Positions 55,847 to 64,000 of a stretch of DNA of 64,000 nucleotides are shown here, in pieces. Below the pieces are notes generated by a model. The model did not search any database and had not been told where the DNA came from. It saw only the letters and a program-made list of their open reading frames with translations. Within the stretch, counting starts at the first letter, position 1. Each line of letters starts with the position of its first letter. The position numbers were made by a program, and so were the translations under genes. The DNA is from Thecaphora thlaspeos (Eukaryota; Basidiomycota; Ustilaginomycetes; Urocystidales; Glomosporiaceae), in NCBI GenBank assembly GCA_900291925.1, contig UWYS01000012.1, forward strand, positions 496,001-560,000. Direction: 5' to 3'.

Positions 55847-56698
55847 AGTGGTGAAGGGTGCGTGGTGTGTGGTGCGGTGGTACGGTGCTGTTGGGTACGC
55901 TGAGGATGTAAGAGCGAGTAGTCGAAGAGATGATGGTCAACGGGTTGTAGGAAGGCCGGATGTAAAAGAGGGCTATATACGAAGTGGCGAAGGGGTCCGT
56001 CTGGCCAGGCTGTGGACCAGCTCCCGCCACCCACTCCGCCTAGACCGCGCAACCCGACCAAGGGTGTCCCCTCCCCTCCCCCTCTCCCCCGCACGCCTTG
56101 GCATGGTCGGCCACCAGGCGAACGGGCGGGGGCGAGTTAAAGCGTCATCGAAGCCACTCGCCGAACTCCGCCAGAACCCCCGCCCGCCCAACCCCACGCT
56201 AGCCGTGATGATTTGCAGCATAAAAGACATGTCCCCAAAGCTTGCACAGCTCTGACCTACGCCCTGCCGCCTGACCCTCGTTTAGCCGAATCAGGGAAGC
56301 TACGTCACCTCAGCGACATCAGACAGGCAGGCGAATGTCGGCACGCGGAAAAAGTGCGGGGTCGAGGCCCAGGGTCCAAGCACCAACGTGTAAGCTGGTT
56401 AGGGCTTGGTTGCTATCCTAGGCCACTTGACTGACGGACGGACGAACGAATCGACGGACAGACGTTGAGTCGTTAGACGTTGGCAAGAGAGTAAGTAGGA
56501 CACAAGGGGGCTAGCTGTGAGTGAAAGTCGACGGAGACCTGTGCACTGGCTAATGTGTCGACCCAGAGGGGGAGCCGTGTCAATGAGAAAGGAGTGTTGC
56601 CCCGCCTATCTGGTTCAGGAGCTCGGGACAGGGTCGTCGGGCGACTTGTTAGCCAGCCAAGAAAGGCTGTGCGGAGGCGAGGAAGGCGGAGAGGGCGA
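55847..56698. other. intergenic region between the secreted protein gene and the GH30 3' end
   Basis: Apart from the TATA candidate near 55975 I see no gene or RNA. GACGGACGGACGAACG-type short repeats lie at about 56432-56466. Confidence 0.5.
55973..55980 (-). promoter_or_regulatory. TATA-box candidate for the secreted cysteine-rich protein gene
   Basis: GTATATAG on the minus strand, about 128 bp upstream of the start codon. The position and sequence fit a TATA element, and strong TATA boxes are commoner at regulated fungal genes. Confidence 0.5.
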
Positions 56699-58873
56699 TC
56701 AGCAAAGGCACAACGTCGCCACGACCACCATCGTCCGCGTCGGAAAGGGCTTTCTTTCCCATTGGCCAGAACTGCAACTTCTCCCGCACTCACGTATACA
56801 GCCCGGGTCCCGAGGTGAAGTTCGCCACACTGCCACGGAAGGCGATGGTGACGGTGAGGTCTTCAAAGTTGCCCGTCTCGAAGTGATCGTTCTGGTTGAG
56901 CAGGATCAGGCTGAAGCGGCTGAGGTTCGGTTTCGAAGGATCGACGTCGTCGGCGCGGAACAGCGTTGCCAGCACTTTGCCTGCGGCCAGATCGGGCAGG
57001 TTTCCATCGCCGCTTGCCGCCGGAACCTCGGTCGAGGCGGTCCCGATCAGACGGCCGTACTTGCCGCCCTCGTTGCGCGGACGGCAGGCGAGCGAGAGGT
57101 GTGAGAGGAAGGCGTAGTTCGACGTCCGTTTGTAGAAGGTCGTCTCCTGCCTCTGCGCCTGGTTGTTGGGCTTCGGAGTGGTGGCGTTGAGCTGCGAGAT
57201 GACCGCTTCGGAGACCTCTTCCGACTCGGCGTTGGCGCGACGGACGGCAAAGCGGTGGGCTGGGACGGCGGACTGTCGTTGGTGCTCGGCCCTCTTCCTG
57301 ACGCCTCCATCGCCGCTGCCTGCCTTATCAGCCTCGCTGACGGTCCTCAGTCTGGTGCCGCTCGGATCGGCGACTTCGGCGATAGCGTTGCCTCTGGTGG
57401 CGCTGGAGAAGAGCTGGATTGGCGCAGCGCAGTTGGTGCATACACCGGGCAGACGGGGCGTGGTGAAGCCGTTGGCATCCTCCTGCAGCGCAACATTCCA
57501 CAAGATGACTGCCTCGCTCCTATAACGGACCGACTTGAACAGGAGCTTGGTCGACAGCTCCTTGATCGAGACCCAAGGCTCCTTGAAGTTTTGCGTCACC
57601 GTGGTGTATTCGGTAAAGTGGATCGACTTGCCCTGGTAGGCGTCGAAGAACTGCAGCTGGGTGCGCGGGTCCCCTGCATACCCGTGATAGGCCACGCCCG
57701 ACCATGTGTCGTCCCGCGATTGGTCGAACATGTCGAGAAGGTCTTGCGGATGATCCCAGTTGTGATCAAGACCCAAGAGCTGAACGTCGGTGAGCCCAGC
57801 TTCGTTGAGCCTTTTACGCGTCGCAATACCAAGTTTGGCCAGCTGCGATGGATTCGAGCGCGAAGTCGGGTACTTCTGGCCCGAAAAGTAAGGCTACATG
57901 GCGGGAGGGTGCGAGTGGTAGGTGCCAAGAACGGGTGTGAGGGGAAGGAGGAAGTCATATGTCCCGATGACGCAGCGATGGAAAGCGACGTCGGAGGCAG
58001 ACGGTGACTCACTTCGTTCTGTACGCTAAGAGAGTAGGGCTGGATGCCCTTTTCTTCGCGTATGGCGACCAAGGCCTTGACCAGGTACTTCGCCATCAGA
58101 TCCTCGTTGCCGTCCTTGAGGTGACCGCCGAAGAGGGGCTGAGAAGGATCGCCACCTTCCTTCATCCAAGCACTCGGGGACCACGGTGCAAAGTAGTTTC
58201 GTATAGTCGGGTTGACCTGCTGGATGTCTTGCAGAGTCTTCCAGAGCTTGGGAGCCTTGTCGATGGTGAAGAGCGTCAAGTCAGGATCGGGCGAGCCGTC
58301 CATGGTATCGTCAAAGGTGTACGGCTGAACGCCAAAGTCGCTCGCGCCGAGGGGCGAACGGACGGCGTTGAGTCCGGCCCCGCCGCGCTGTACCCACTCC
58401 GGATCCTGCGAGAAAAGGAGGTGGAGAAGCTCCCAGTATTCATCCGGATGGGCCGCCTTGAAAGCCTGGAGAACGATGGCGGCGGCATCGGTCACGCCGG
58501 CTCCGATCTTGTCGACGACCTGGTGAACCTGCTTGTCCAGCACCTTGATCCCGACGAGGGTCGGCGTGGTGGTGGTAGAGTCGACGGACCTTTCCAAAGC
58601 GCTTCCCGGCACGAACCAGATCGCAGGATTCGAGTAGGCGACGACTTGCGTGTAGTTCCAGCTGGGGCCAAGGCGCGGGCGCGAGTGGAAAAAGGAACAG
58701 GTGGATGGGCGAAAGGTCAGATATTTGGACGATCTACACGATGCATGGTGACGTCTCGTGGAGGGAATCAAGACTTACTTGGTGCTGAAGAGCTCGTTGA
58801 TCTCGAACTGGGCGTTCACCGCCGAAGCGGCGATGCTCAGGAGGGCGCCAAGTGCGAACGCGCAGCGAACCAT
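56699..58873 (-). CDS. secreted glycoside hydrolase family 30 enzyme (endo-beta-1,6-glucanase-like)
   Basis: GH30 enzymes cleave beta-1,6-glucan or related beta-glycosides with retention. The signal peptide MVRCAFALGALLSIAASAVNA starts at 58873. The (beta/alpha)8 domain shows AIWFVPGSALERS, GGAGLNAVRSPLGASDFGV, NYFAPWSPSAWMKEGG, the acid/base Glu in PYSLSVQNEP (across an intron), LGLDHNWD, SGVAYHGYAGD, and the nucleophile Glu in IHFTEYT. A beta-sandwich tail follows (SNYAFLSHLSLACRPRNEG, LILLNQNDHFE). An insertion of about 60 polar residues interrupts the region before it. The final exon is uncertain: the GTGAGT at about 56785 and next CAG lead to a stop at 56699, but another frame there encodes a hydrophobic, GPI-like tail. 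The subfamily is inferred. Confidence 0.83.
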
Positions 58874-60602
58874 GACGGAAGGATGGGGTTCAGACTGACG
58901 AGGCAAGGAAGAGGCCCCAAAGGATGACTGGAGGAGGAAGGACGGAAGGATGTAAGAAGAGAGGGAGAAACTGAAGAGGGATTAGGGAATGGGGAGACCT
59001 GAGCTGTAAGAACAACGACCTTGCACTCCCTTGGCCTGCGCTAGCCCTCGCCGCCTTTATATGCTCCCCGTCCCTTTCTCAAAATTGACCCTTTCCACTC
59101 CGGCCCAGTCGTTCCACTCTCCTTCATCTCACTTTCGGTAGGGAAGGGGCGTTCCGAAGAGTCCGCGGCACCGTCAGACCCAATGCAGCTGCTTAGTCCC
59201 GGGTCGGCGCTAGAGCAGTGAGGTCACGCTCCTCTCTGTCTGGGTCAGCGCAAGCAAGCACGGGCAAGCCCGAAGCTGCTGCTGCTGCTGTCGATATGTT
59301 CAAGCATTGGCGAGCGAAGGTGGGAAAAGGACCAGAGTGGCCGAGATGGACGTCGCTCTTCTCCGGCGGTCGGTACGTCCAGCCGGGTTGGATGTGACGT
59401 GACGTGACAGCTCTTGCGTGGCCGGCGTTGCGCATCATGGCAACCTGACGGCTCAGACCCCCCTCCGGCCACCACATCTCATGCTCTAGCGTCTCTAGAC
59501 TAGGTTTAGATAGGTGACGCCAAGCAGCACAAAAGAAAGAGCCCACCCCTGGAAGGCAAGATCAAGGTCAAGACTTTGCTGGCGTATATCCGACAAGCTC
59601 AGCTCAGATGACCGTGTCACCAGGCCGGACGAGCCGAGAGCGGACCGAGAGCGAGGTGGGATAGCAGCAGGACATCCGAGACGTGCGTATATTGCGGAGA
59701 CCCTGCTCACCAGGGATAGGGCTGGGAGGTGAGGGAGCGGTCACAAGTGGTGGACCGACGTGCGACGGCCGATATCCTCTGCAGAGATTAGGTTGCCGAC
59801 CTATGAAATGTCTGACTGAGTGACTAGCTGGATTACCGAACAACACATTTGTGTCTATTGCTCAGCCCTGCACTCAGGACTATGGTAAGGATGCGATGCG
59901 ATGAAAGACAGGCCGAGTGACTACACTGACTGCCGGGATATACTAGGTACGTTGGGGCGAGCGGGTGAATGGGCGAGCGAGTAGACAGGCGAGAACATGG
60001 AATGCAGTAATACAAGGCCGGTCGATCGCGCCGATGGCATTTCGAGGAGGCGCTGGGTCCGGGACGGTCGTTGCGGTGGTTTCGAGACGAGATTGGGCGG
60101 GCCGGGGTGGAAGCCGAAAGGGGGTCGGTTCGGGCGCAGACAGCGGCATCCTCTTTTCAAGGTTGAAGGAGGCGGGAAGCGATGTAGGAGTTGTTACTGC
60201 CATAGGACCGTCTGTCAGCCCTGGGAAGCTGAAGCGTGCAGCAAGAAGCTCGTCTAGACAAGCTCCAGGATTTGCCATGCGACTTCAAGGCGCAGAGTTC
60301 ACCACAAGTTCCGGCTCAGCGTGGGCAACGAGATGAGCTGTGCGACGAAATGCAATAATAATGAGACGAGGCCGACGGACCTGGCCGGGTTGTCGTGACA
60401 CTGCGAGCTTTGCCGAAGTCAAAAGAGGCTACCAGGCGCGAGCTTCGCGCGGATCTGTCCGATAAGGATTTCCGCGATCTTACGCACGTCGGCAGGGGCC
60501 AATCGGCGGCGTCCGGGCGCTCGCAGCTAGGCCAACGGCGGCCCGTTTGTGGTCGTGCAACGTCTAGGCTAGCCCAATACTCGGGCGCGCTGCGGACGCC
60601 CC
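58874..60602. other. intergenic region, GH30 promoter side
   Basis: 1.7 kb between the GH30 start and the stop of the next minus-strand gene. Apart from the TATA candidate I find no conserved coding or RNA feature. The composition is mixed, unlike the strongly pyrimidine-rich leaders elsewhere. Confidence 0.5.
59055..59064 (-). promoter_or_regulatory. TATA-box candidate for the GH30 gene
   Basis: GCATATAAAG on the minus strand, about 185 bp upstream of the GH30 start codon. It is a close match to the TATA consensus. Confidence 0.6.
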
Positions 60603-62834
60603 TTACGGTTTGGATGCCTTCGCCTTGGCCCCCGGCGCGGCCTTCGGCTGCGCCCGAGGCTTCTGCCGTGAATCGGCGCCCCTGACCGGCGCGAAGCCTT
60701 CGCCTGCCTCAGCGACGGCCTCGGGCGCCACACCATCGGAGGAAGCCGCCTTGGCGGCAATGCGCGCCTTGACCTTGTCCTGGAGGCGCTTCATGATGTC
60801 CTCGCGTGAGAGCGGTCCAGCGGGCGAAGGCGGCACTTCAGAGACTGACGACGGCGATGCCGCGGCCACCAGCGTCCGAGCTCGGGCAGCGCGGGCCCGA
60901 GACTTCTTCGCTACGGCCGGTGCCGCGGCCTCGTCCGCCTGAACGGCTTTGCGATCCGTAAAGATGGCGTTGCCCCGCTCCAGGTCGCCATCATCAGGCT
61001 CGTCGCCGCCGTCATGAAACCTCGACCGCTCGCTCGCCTCAGACTTAACGCTCGGCGAGTCCCAGAGATTCTGCTCGCGGCCTCCCAGCAATGGAGACGG
61101 CGTGAAGCCGGCGACATTACCATGCGAAGGATACCCTCTAAATGACGATGCCGAGGGGCCGAGGGCCGCCGGCGAGCGGCGAGGCAGGCCGGAAGGATGA
61201 TGCGTCGGCGACTCCATCAGGGCGGGCGAGGCGCTCGGCGACCACGATCGGGTCTGGGTCAGCTGCAGAGGATTCTGGTACTGGCTCGACGCCGGCGGGT
61301 ACGGCTGGTAGGGGTGCCGGCTCGACACCGGCGAAGGCGAAGCGCCCTCGAGCTCCGACGAGGGCAGGAGGGTGGGGAGGATGTCCCGCGGCTGGCTAGG
61401 TCGGCGCATCCGCCCGCCCGCCGACGTAAACACCGACGACGACGATTCCAGGTAGTCGTCAATCGACCGGCCTTTCCGTGCGGCGTGGAAGCCGGAGCGG
61501 TAGGAGCCGAGGCTCGGTGAGCTCACGCCCTCGCTTCCCACCCGAATCCCGCCGCTGACCCACCACTGCCTGGGGCTGCCGCCGCCCGAGTCGAACAAAG
61601 AGCAGTCCGGCGCCGGATCGTGCAGGGTCATGGCGCTGATTGGCGGCAGAGACGGCTGACGCGGCGGGTCGAACGCAAAGGGCGAGGGCGATGAGGAGCG
61701 CGGCGACGCCGACAAGACGGTGTCGCCCGCGATGCTCAACCGAGGCGAGGCTGATCCAGCCAGGATGGACCGGTAGTTCTCCTTTGGCGATGGCCCCGCC
61801 AGCACCCCGTAGCCCTCGTGATGTGAGCGGCGGCGATCGTCCCGAGCATGAATACCGCCGCCGCCCCCGACAACGTGGTGCGGCTGCCTCTGCCGCGGCC
61901 CGTGCTGAACGTTCCGATCGCTGGCCCAGACCTGACCAGGAGGCGGCTGCGGACGCAGATCGGTCTTCTCGCGATGCCTCTCTTGGTGAACGTATGCGTC
62001 GCGGAAGCCGCCAATCCGCAATGACCGCTCATCTTCGGCCCTCAGGGCGTCCAGGATCCGTTTGGCCGTCGCCGAGTCGACTCGTTGCGCTGCCCCCGCT
62101 GTGAAGCTGCCAGACGCCGGTGCGTAGCGCGTGACCGGCTGCGCGTAGTGAACTTGCTCGGCGATGCACCGGACGTCATCGTAGCTGACCCTCAGTGAGG
62201 CCGCGGTCCGCCTTGGCACCGCCTCGCGGTCTTCTGATGAGGCTGCAGCAACCTCGTAATTGGGCGTCGAGGCCGACGACGAAATGCTCAGGCTTGGCGT
62301 ATCCCGCGGATAGCGATCCGCCTCCAGCGGTGGCGGCAAGTTGCCATCGTCGTGGAGCCGCGGCGAAGCCGTCAAGCTGGGCAGACCAAAGTAGGAGCCG
62401 CCGCCGATGGCATCGCTGCCGATCGGGACGCTGGACATGCTGCGGTGATCCCGGTCGCCAGCGTGGGCTGGATCGTCGTCGAGTTCCATGCTGCTGCCGC
62501 CGGCGTGTTCGTCGTAGGGCGGGCCTCGTCGAGGGGCGCCATGGACGTGGCCTGGGTATGAGTCGGCGCGGAAGTCTCGAGACGTTTGATCAAAAGGGCG
62601 AGAGGCGTGTCCGACCATGTCGAGCTGTGCATGGGCCCCGACGAGCGCCGGCTGCGAGAAGCGAGGGTATGTGGGGACATGGCTAGCGATGGACGGTTCG
62701 GACAGCGCTACAGGTCCCGCCAGCGAGCGGAGGGCAGCGCGAGCCACCTCTTCCTTTTGCGAGCTGGCCTGGCCCGGTCGGAACTGACCATTGCTCGTTG
62801 ACGTAGGAAGGTGGCCGGGGGCGCCAGGCAACAT
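60603..62834 (-). CDS. large disordered protein of unknown function
   Basis: Single open frame of 743 residues from MLPGAPGHLPTSTSNGQ to a Lys/Ala/Pro-rich end (APGAKAKASKP). It is rich in Ser, Pro, Arg, Gly and Asp, with no domain I recognise. The most ordered-looking stretches are ASLRVSYDDVRCIAEQV, SATAKRILDALRAEDERSLRI and, near the C-terminus, REDIMKRLQDKVKARIAAKA. Coding is supported by length, codon-position bias and absence of stops in a GC-rich frame. A transcriptional or signalling regulator is possible but not shown. The start may be further upstream if an intron exists. Confidence 0.65.
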   Translation of the reverse strand: MLPGAPGHLPTSTSNGQFRPGQASSQKEEVARAALRSLAGPVALSEPSIASHVPTYPRFSQPALVGAHAQLDMVGHASRPFDQTSRDFRADSYPGHVHGAPRRGPPYDEHAGGSSMELDDDPAHAGDRDHRSMSSVPIGSDAIGGGSYFGLPSLTASPRLHDDGNLPPPLEADRYPRDTPSLSISSSASTPNYEVAAASSEDREAVPRRTAASLRVSYDDVRCIAEQVHYAQPVTRYAPASGSFTAGAAQRVDSATAKRILDALRAEDERSLRIGGFRDAYVHQERHREKTDLRPQPPPGQVWASDRNVQHGPRQRQPHHVVGGGGGIHARDDRRRSHHEGYGVLAGPSPKENYRSILAGSASPRLSIAGDTVLSASPRSSSPSPFAFDPPRQPSLPPISAMTLHDPAPDCSLFDSGGGSPRQWWVSGGIRVGSEGVSSPSLGSYRSGFHAARKGRSIDDYLESSSSVFTSAGGRMRRPSQPRDILPTLLPSSELEGASPSPVSSRHPYQPYPPASSQYQNPLQLTQTRSWSPSASPALMESPTHHPSGLPRRSPAALGPSASSFRGYPSHGNVAGFTPSPLLGGREQNLWDSPSVKSEASERSRFHDGGDEPDDGDLERGNAIFTDRKAVQADEAAAPAVAKKSRARAARARTLVAAASPSSVSEVPPSPAGPLSREDIMKRLQDKVKARIAAKAASSDGVAPEAVAEAGEGFAPVRGADSRQKPRAQPKAAPGAKAKASKP

Positions 62835-64000
62835 GGTGGTGGTGGTGATATTGAAACCTGCTGCGCTCAGAAGGAGAGGGGGGCAACTGTAGCAGAGGCT
62901 TGAAGAGTCGCGAGCTGTAGAGAGAAAAGGCTGGACCCGGAGCCGGCAAGAATCATCCGAAGCACGGGCGGTCGATGTTGCGGAAGGACGTGGCGTGCAA
63001 GGGCAGAGCAGGCTTGTCTGCTGGCTACTGGTGGTCCTTTGGCGCAGATCAGCTAGTCCGAGATGATCGAGCGGTGGTTGTGGGCGTTATAAAAGATAGG
63101 CGGTTTCAGCGGTACGTTAATCGCTGTTAATGGTGACGGCGAAAGCGGAGGCGACCTGTGGTGTGTCGAGAAGAGGACGGGTCGGCAAGCGGACAAGGTA
63201 GGAGGCTAAGGACGCAGTACCGGGAACGGGGAACAAGGCGACGATGCGAGCTGGACGAGTTGCGATGTTGCTGGAGAGGGAAGAAGGACGAGCTGCGAGA
63301 GATGACCACAGCACAGAGGCAAAGGGCCGGTGGTTGGGCAAAGACAGGTTGGTCGGTCCGTGGGGTTGCTACGGGGCTAAGGTCGACGCCCGAGGTGAGT
63401 GGGATGGGAGGAGGAGGCGTGCCAAGAAGAAACCCACTCAAAGTGTCCTCGGTACGGTACTGTAGCAGGAAGACGAGAGGAGAGAGGGTTGAGGCGGGCA
63501 GTTGTCGAGGACAGCCGGCGTAGTCGTACCGTGGTCGTCGTCGGTGGCGGGGCGATGTGGAGCGCGACAGGGCGTCGGATGGGAGAGAGAGGAGGTCAGG
63601 CCGAAGGAGGCGGTGGAGCTGAGGCAAGAGGGAAAAAAGGTGAGAGGGAGGTGGGGGAAGCTGTGATGCTCTCGGAATCCCGTCGTTCCTGGGGAGTCAG
63701 CGAGCGGCGGGTGCCGGTTGCGGTGGAAGGAGGTGAGGTGAGGTGAGGAGGTGGAGAGGGGCGGCAGGGCCAAGAGATGTAGGAGCTGGGCCAGCGATGA
63801 ACGCCACGACGCCGACGAGGTCCCCAGCTGCCCCGGCTGCTTGAGGCAAGCGAAAAGAAAGGGCCATCAATCGTCGTCGTCGTCGACCTTTTGCTGCTCG
63901 TTGTTGCTGGCCCAGCTTTTCGGTCGGCCAAGAGATCCGTGACGGGCGCGTTGCCATGACAGGCAGGAGCCTGCGCGGTTCCGAAGCAACAGCCGCTTCC
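62835..64000. other. upstream region of the 743-residue protein gene, pyrimidine-rich on its coding strand
   Basis: More than 1 kb without a recognisable gene at the window's right edge. Read on the minus strand it is strongly C/T-rich (notably about 63130-63830), as is common in long fungal 5' leaders and promoters. A GTCGTCGTCGTCGTC-type trinucleotide run lies near 63870-63890. A gene could begin outside the window. Confidence 0.5.

Overview
The window is eukaryotic and looks like nuclear DNA of a basidiomycete, most likely a smut-type fungus (Ustilaginomycotina). The lineage is inference from style: GC-rich coding DNA, spliceosomal introns mostly of 60-150 nt with GTGAGT/GTAAGT donors, long disordered Ser/Pro/Ala-rich proteins, and single-copy fungal markers (Dam1 of the DASH complex, EFR3, Ero1, Ku70, Mlh1, Alg11). 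There are no operons, insertion sequences, CRISPR arrays or rRNA genes. I count about 18 protein-coding genes, one damaged gene and one intron-containing tRNA.

Layout. 1-2.8 kb: no gene, dotted with a near-palindromic GTACAGTAC-like word. 2.8-5.2 kb (-): acetoacetyl-CoA synthetase. 5.8-9.7 kb (-): a GNAT acetyltransferase whose domain is split by an apparent 1.7-kb intron. 11.1-14.5 kb (-): EFR3, scaffold of the plasma-membrane PI4-kinase. 15.7-17.1 kb (-): peroxisomal 2,4-dienoyl-CoA reductase ending in SRL. 18.0-20.8 kb (-): Ku70. 21.2-24.6 kb (+): an EBP-family sterol-isomerase-like domain running in frame into the ALG11 mannosyltransferase. 25.0-28.0 kb (+): a disordered protein with a PARP-type zinc finger, tail to tail with MLH1 (28.0-31.2 kb, -). 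31.6-32.8 kb (+): a Dpb3/CHRAC1-type histone-fold protein. 33.5-37.3 kb (-): a DH-domain RhoGEF. 37.3-42.1 kb: gene-poor. 42.1-44.0 kb (+): a GPI-type aspartic protease with two in-frame stops and a frameshift. 44.4-45.4 kb (-): a PHOSPHO-type phosphatase. 45.6 kb (-): tRNA-Arg(TCG). 45.9-47.2 kb (-): DAM1 with a C-terminal winged-helix-like segment, divergent from ERO1 (48.0-50.1 kb, +). 50.4-51.5 kb (-): cardiolipin synthase. 51.5-53.2 kb: a repeat-built intergenic block. 53.3-55.1 kb (+): Rab geranylgeranyltransferase alpha subunit. 55.3-55.8 kb (-): small secreted cysteine-rich protein. 56.7-58.9 kb (-): secreted GH30 glycosidase. 60.6-62.8 kb (-): large disordered protein of unknown function.

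Functional themes: DNA repair and chromatin (Ku70, Mlh1, PARP-type finger protein, Dpb3/CHRAC1-like, Dam1) lie within about 30 kb. ER, lipid and glycan functions (EBP-like, ALG11, ERO1, EFR3, CRD1, BET4) form the second theme. Secreted or cell-wall proteins (aspartic protease, small Cys-rich protein, GH30) sit toward the right. The most striking observation is the EBP-ALG11 reading frame: splicing of one intron restores the ALG11 signature CNAGGGGERV, whereas retaining it ends the protein just after the EBP-side exon. All exon boundaries are read by eye from splice consensus and family conservation; no transcript data were available.
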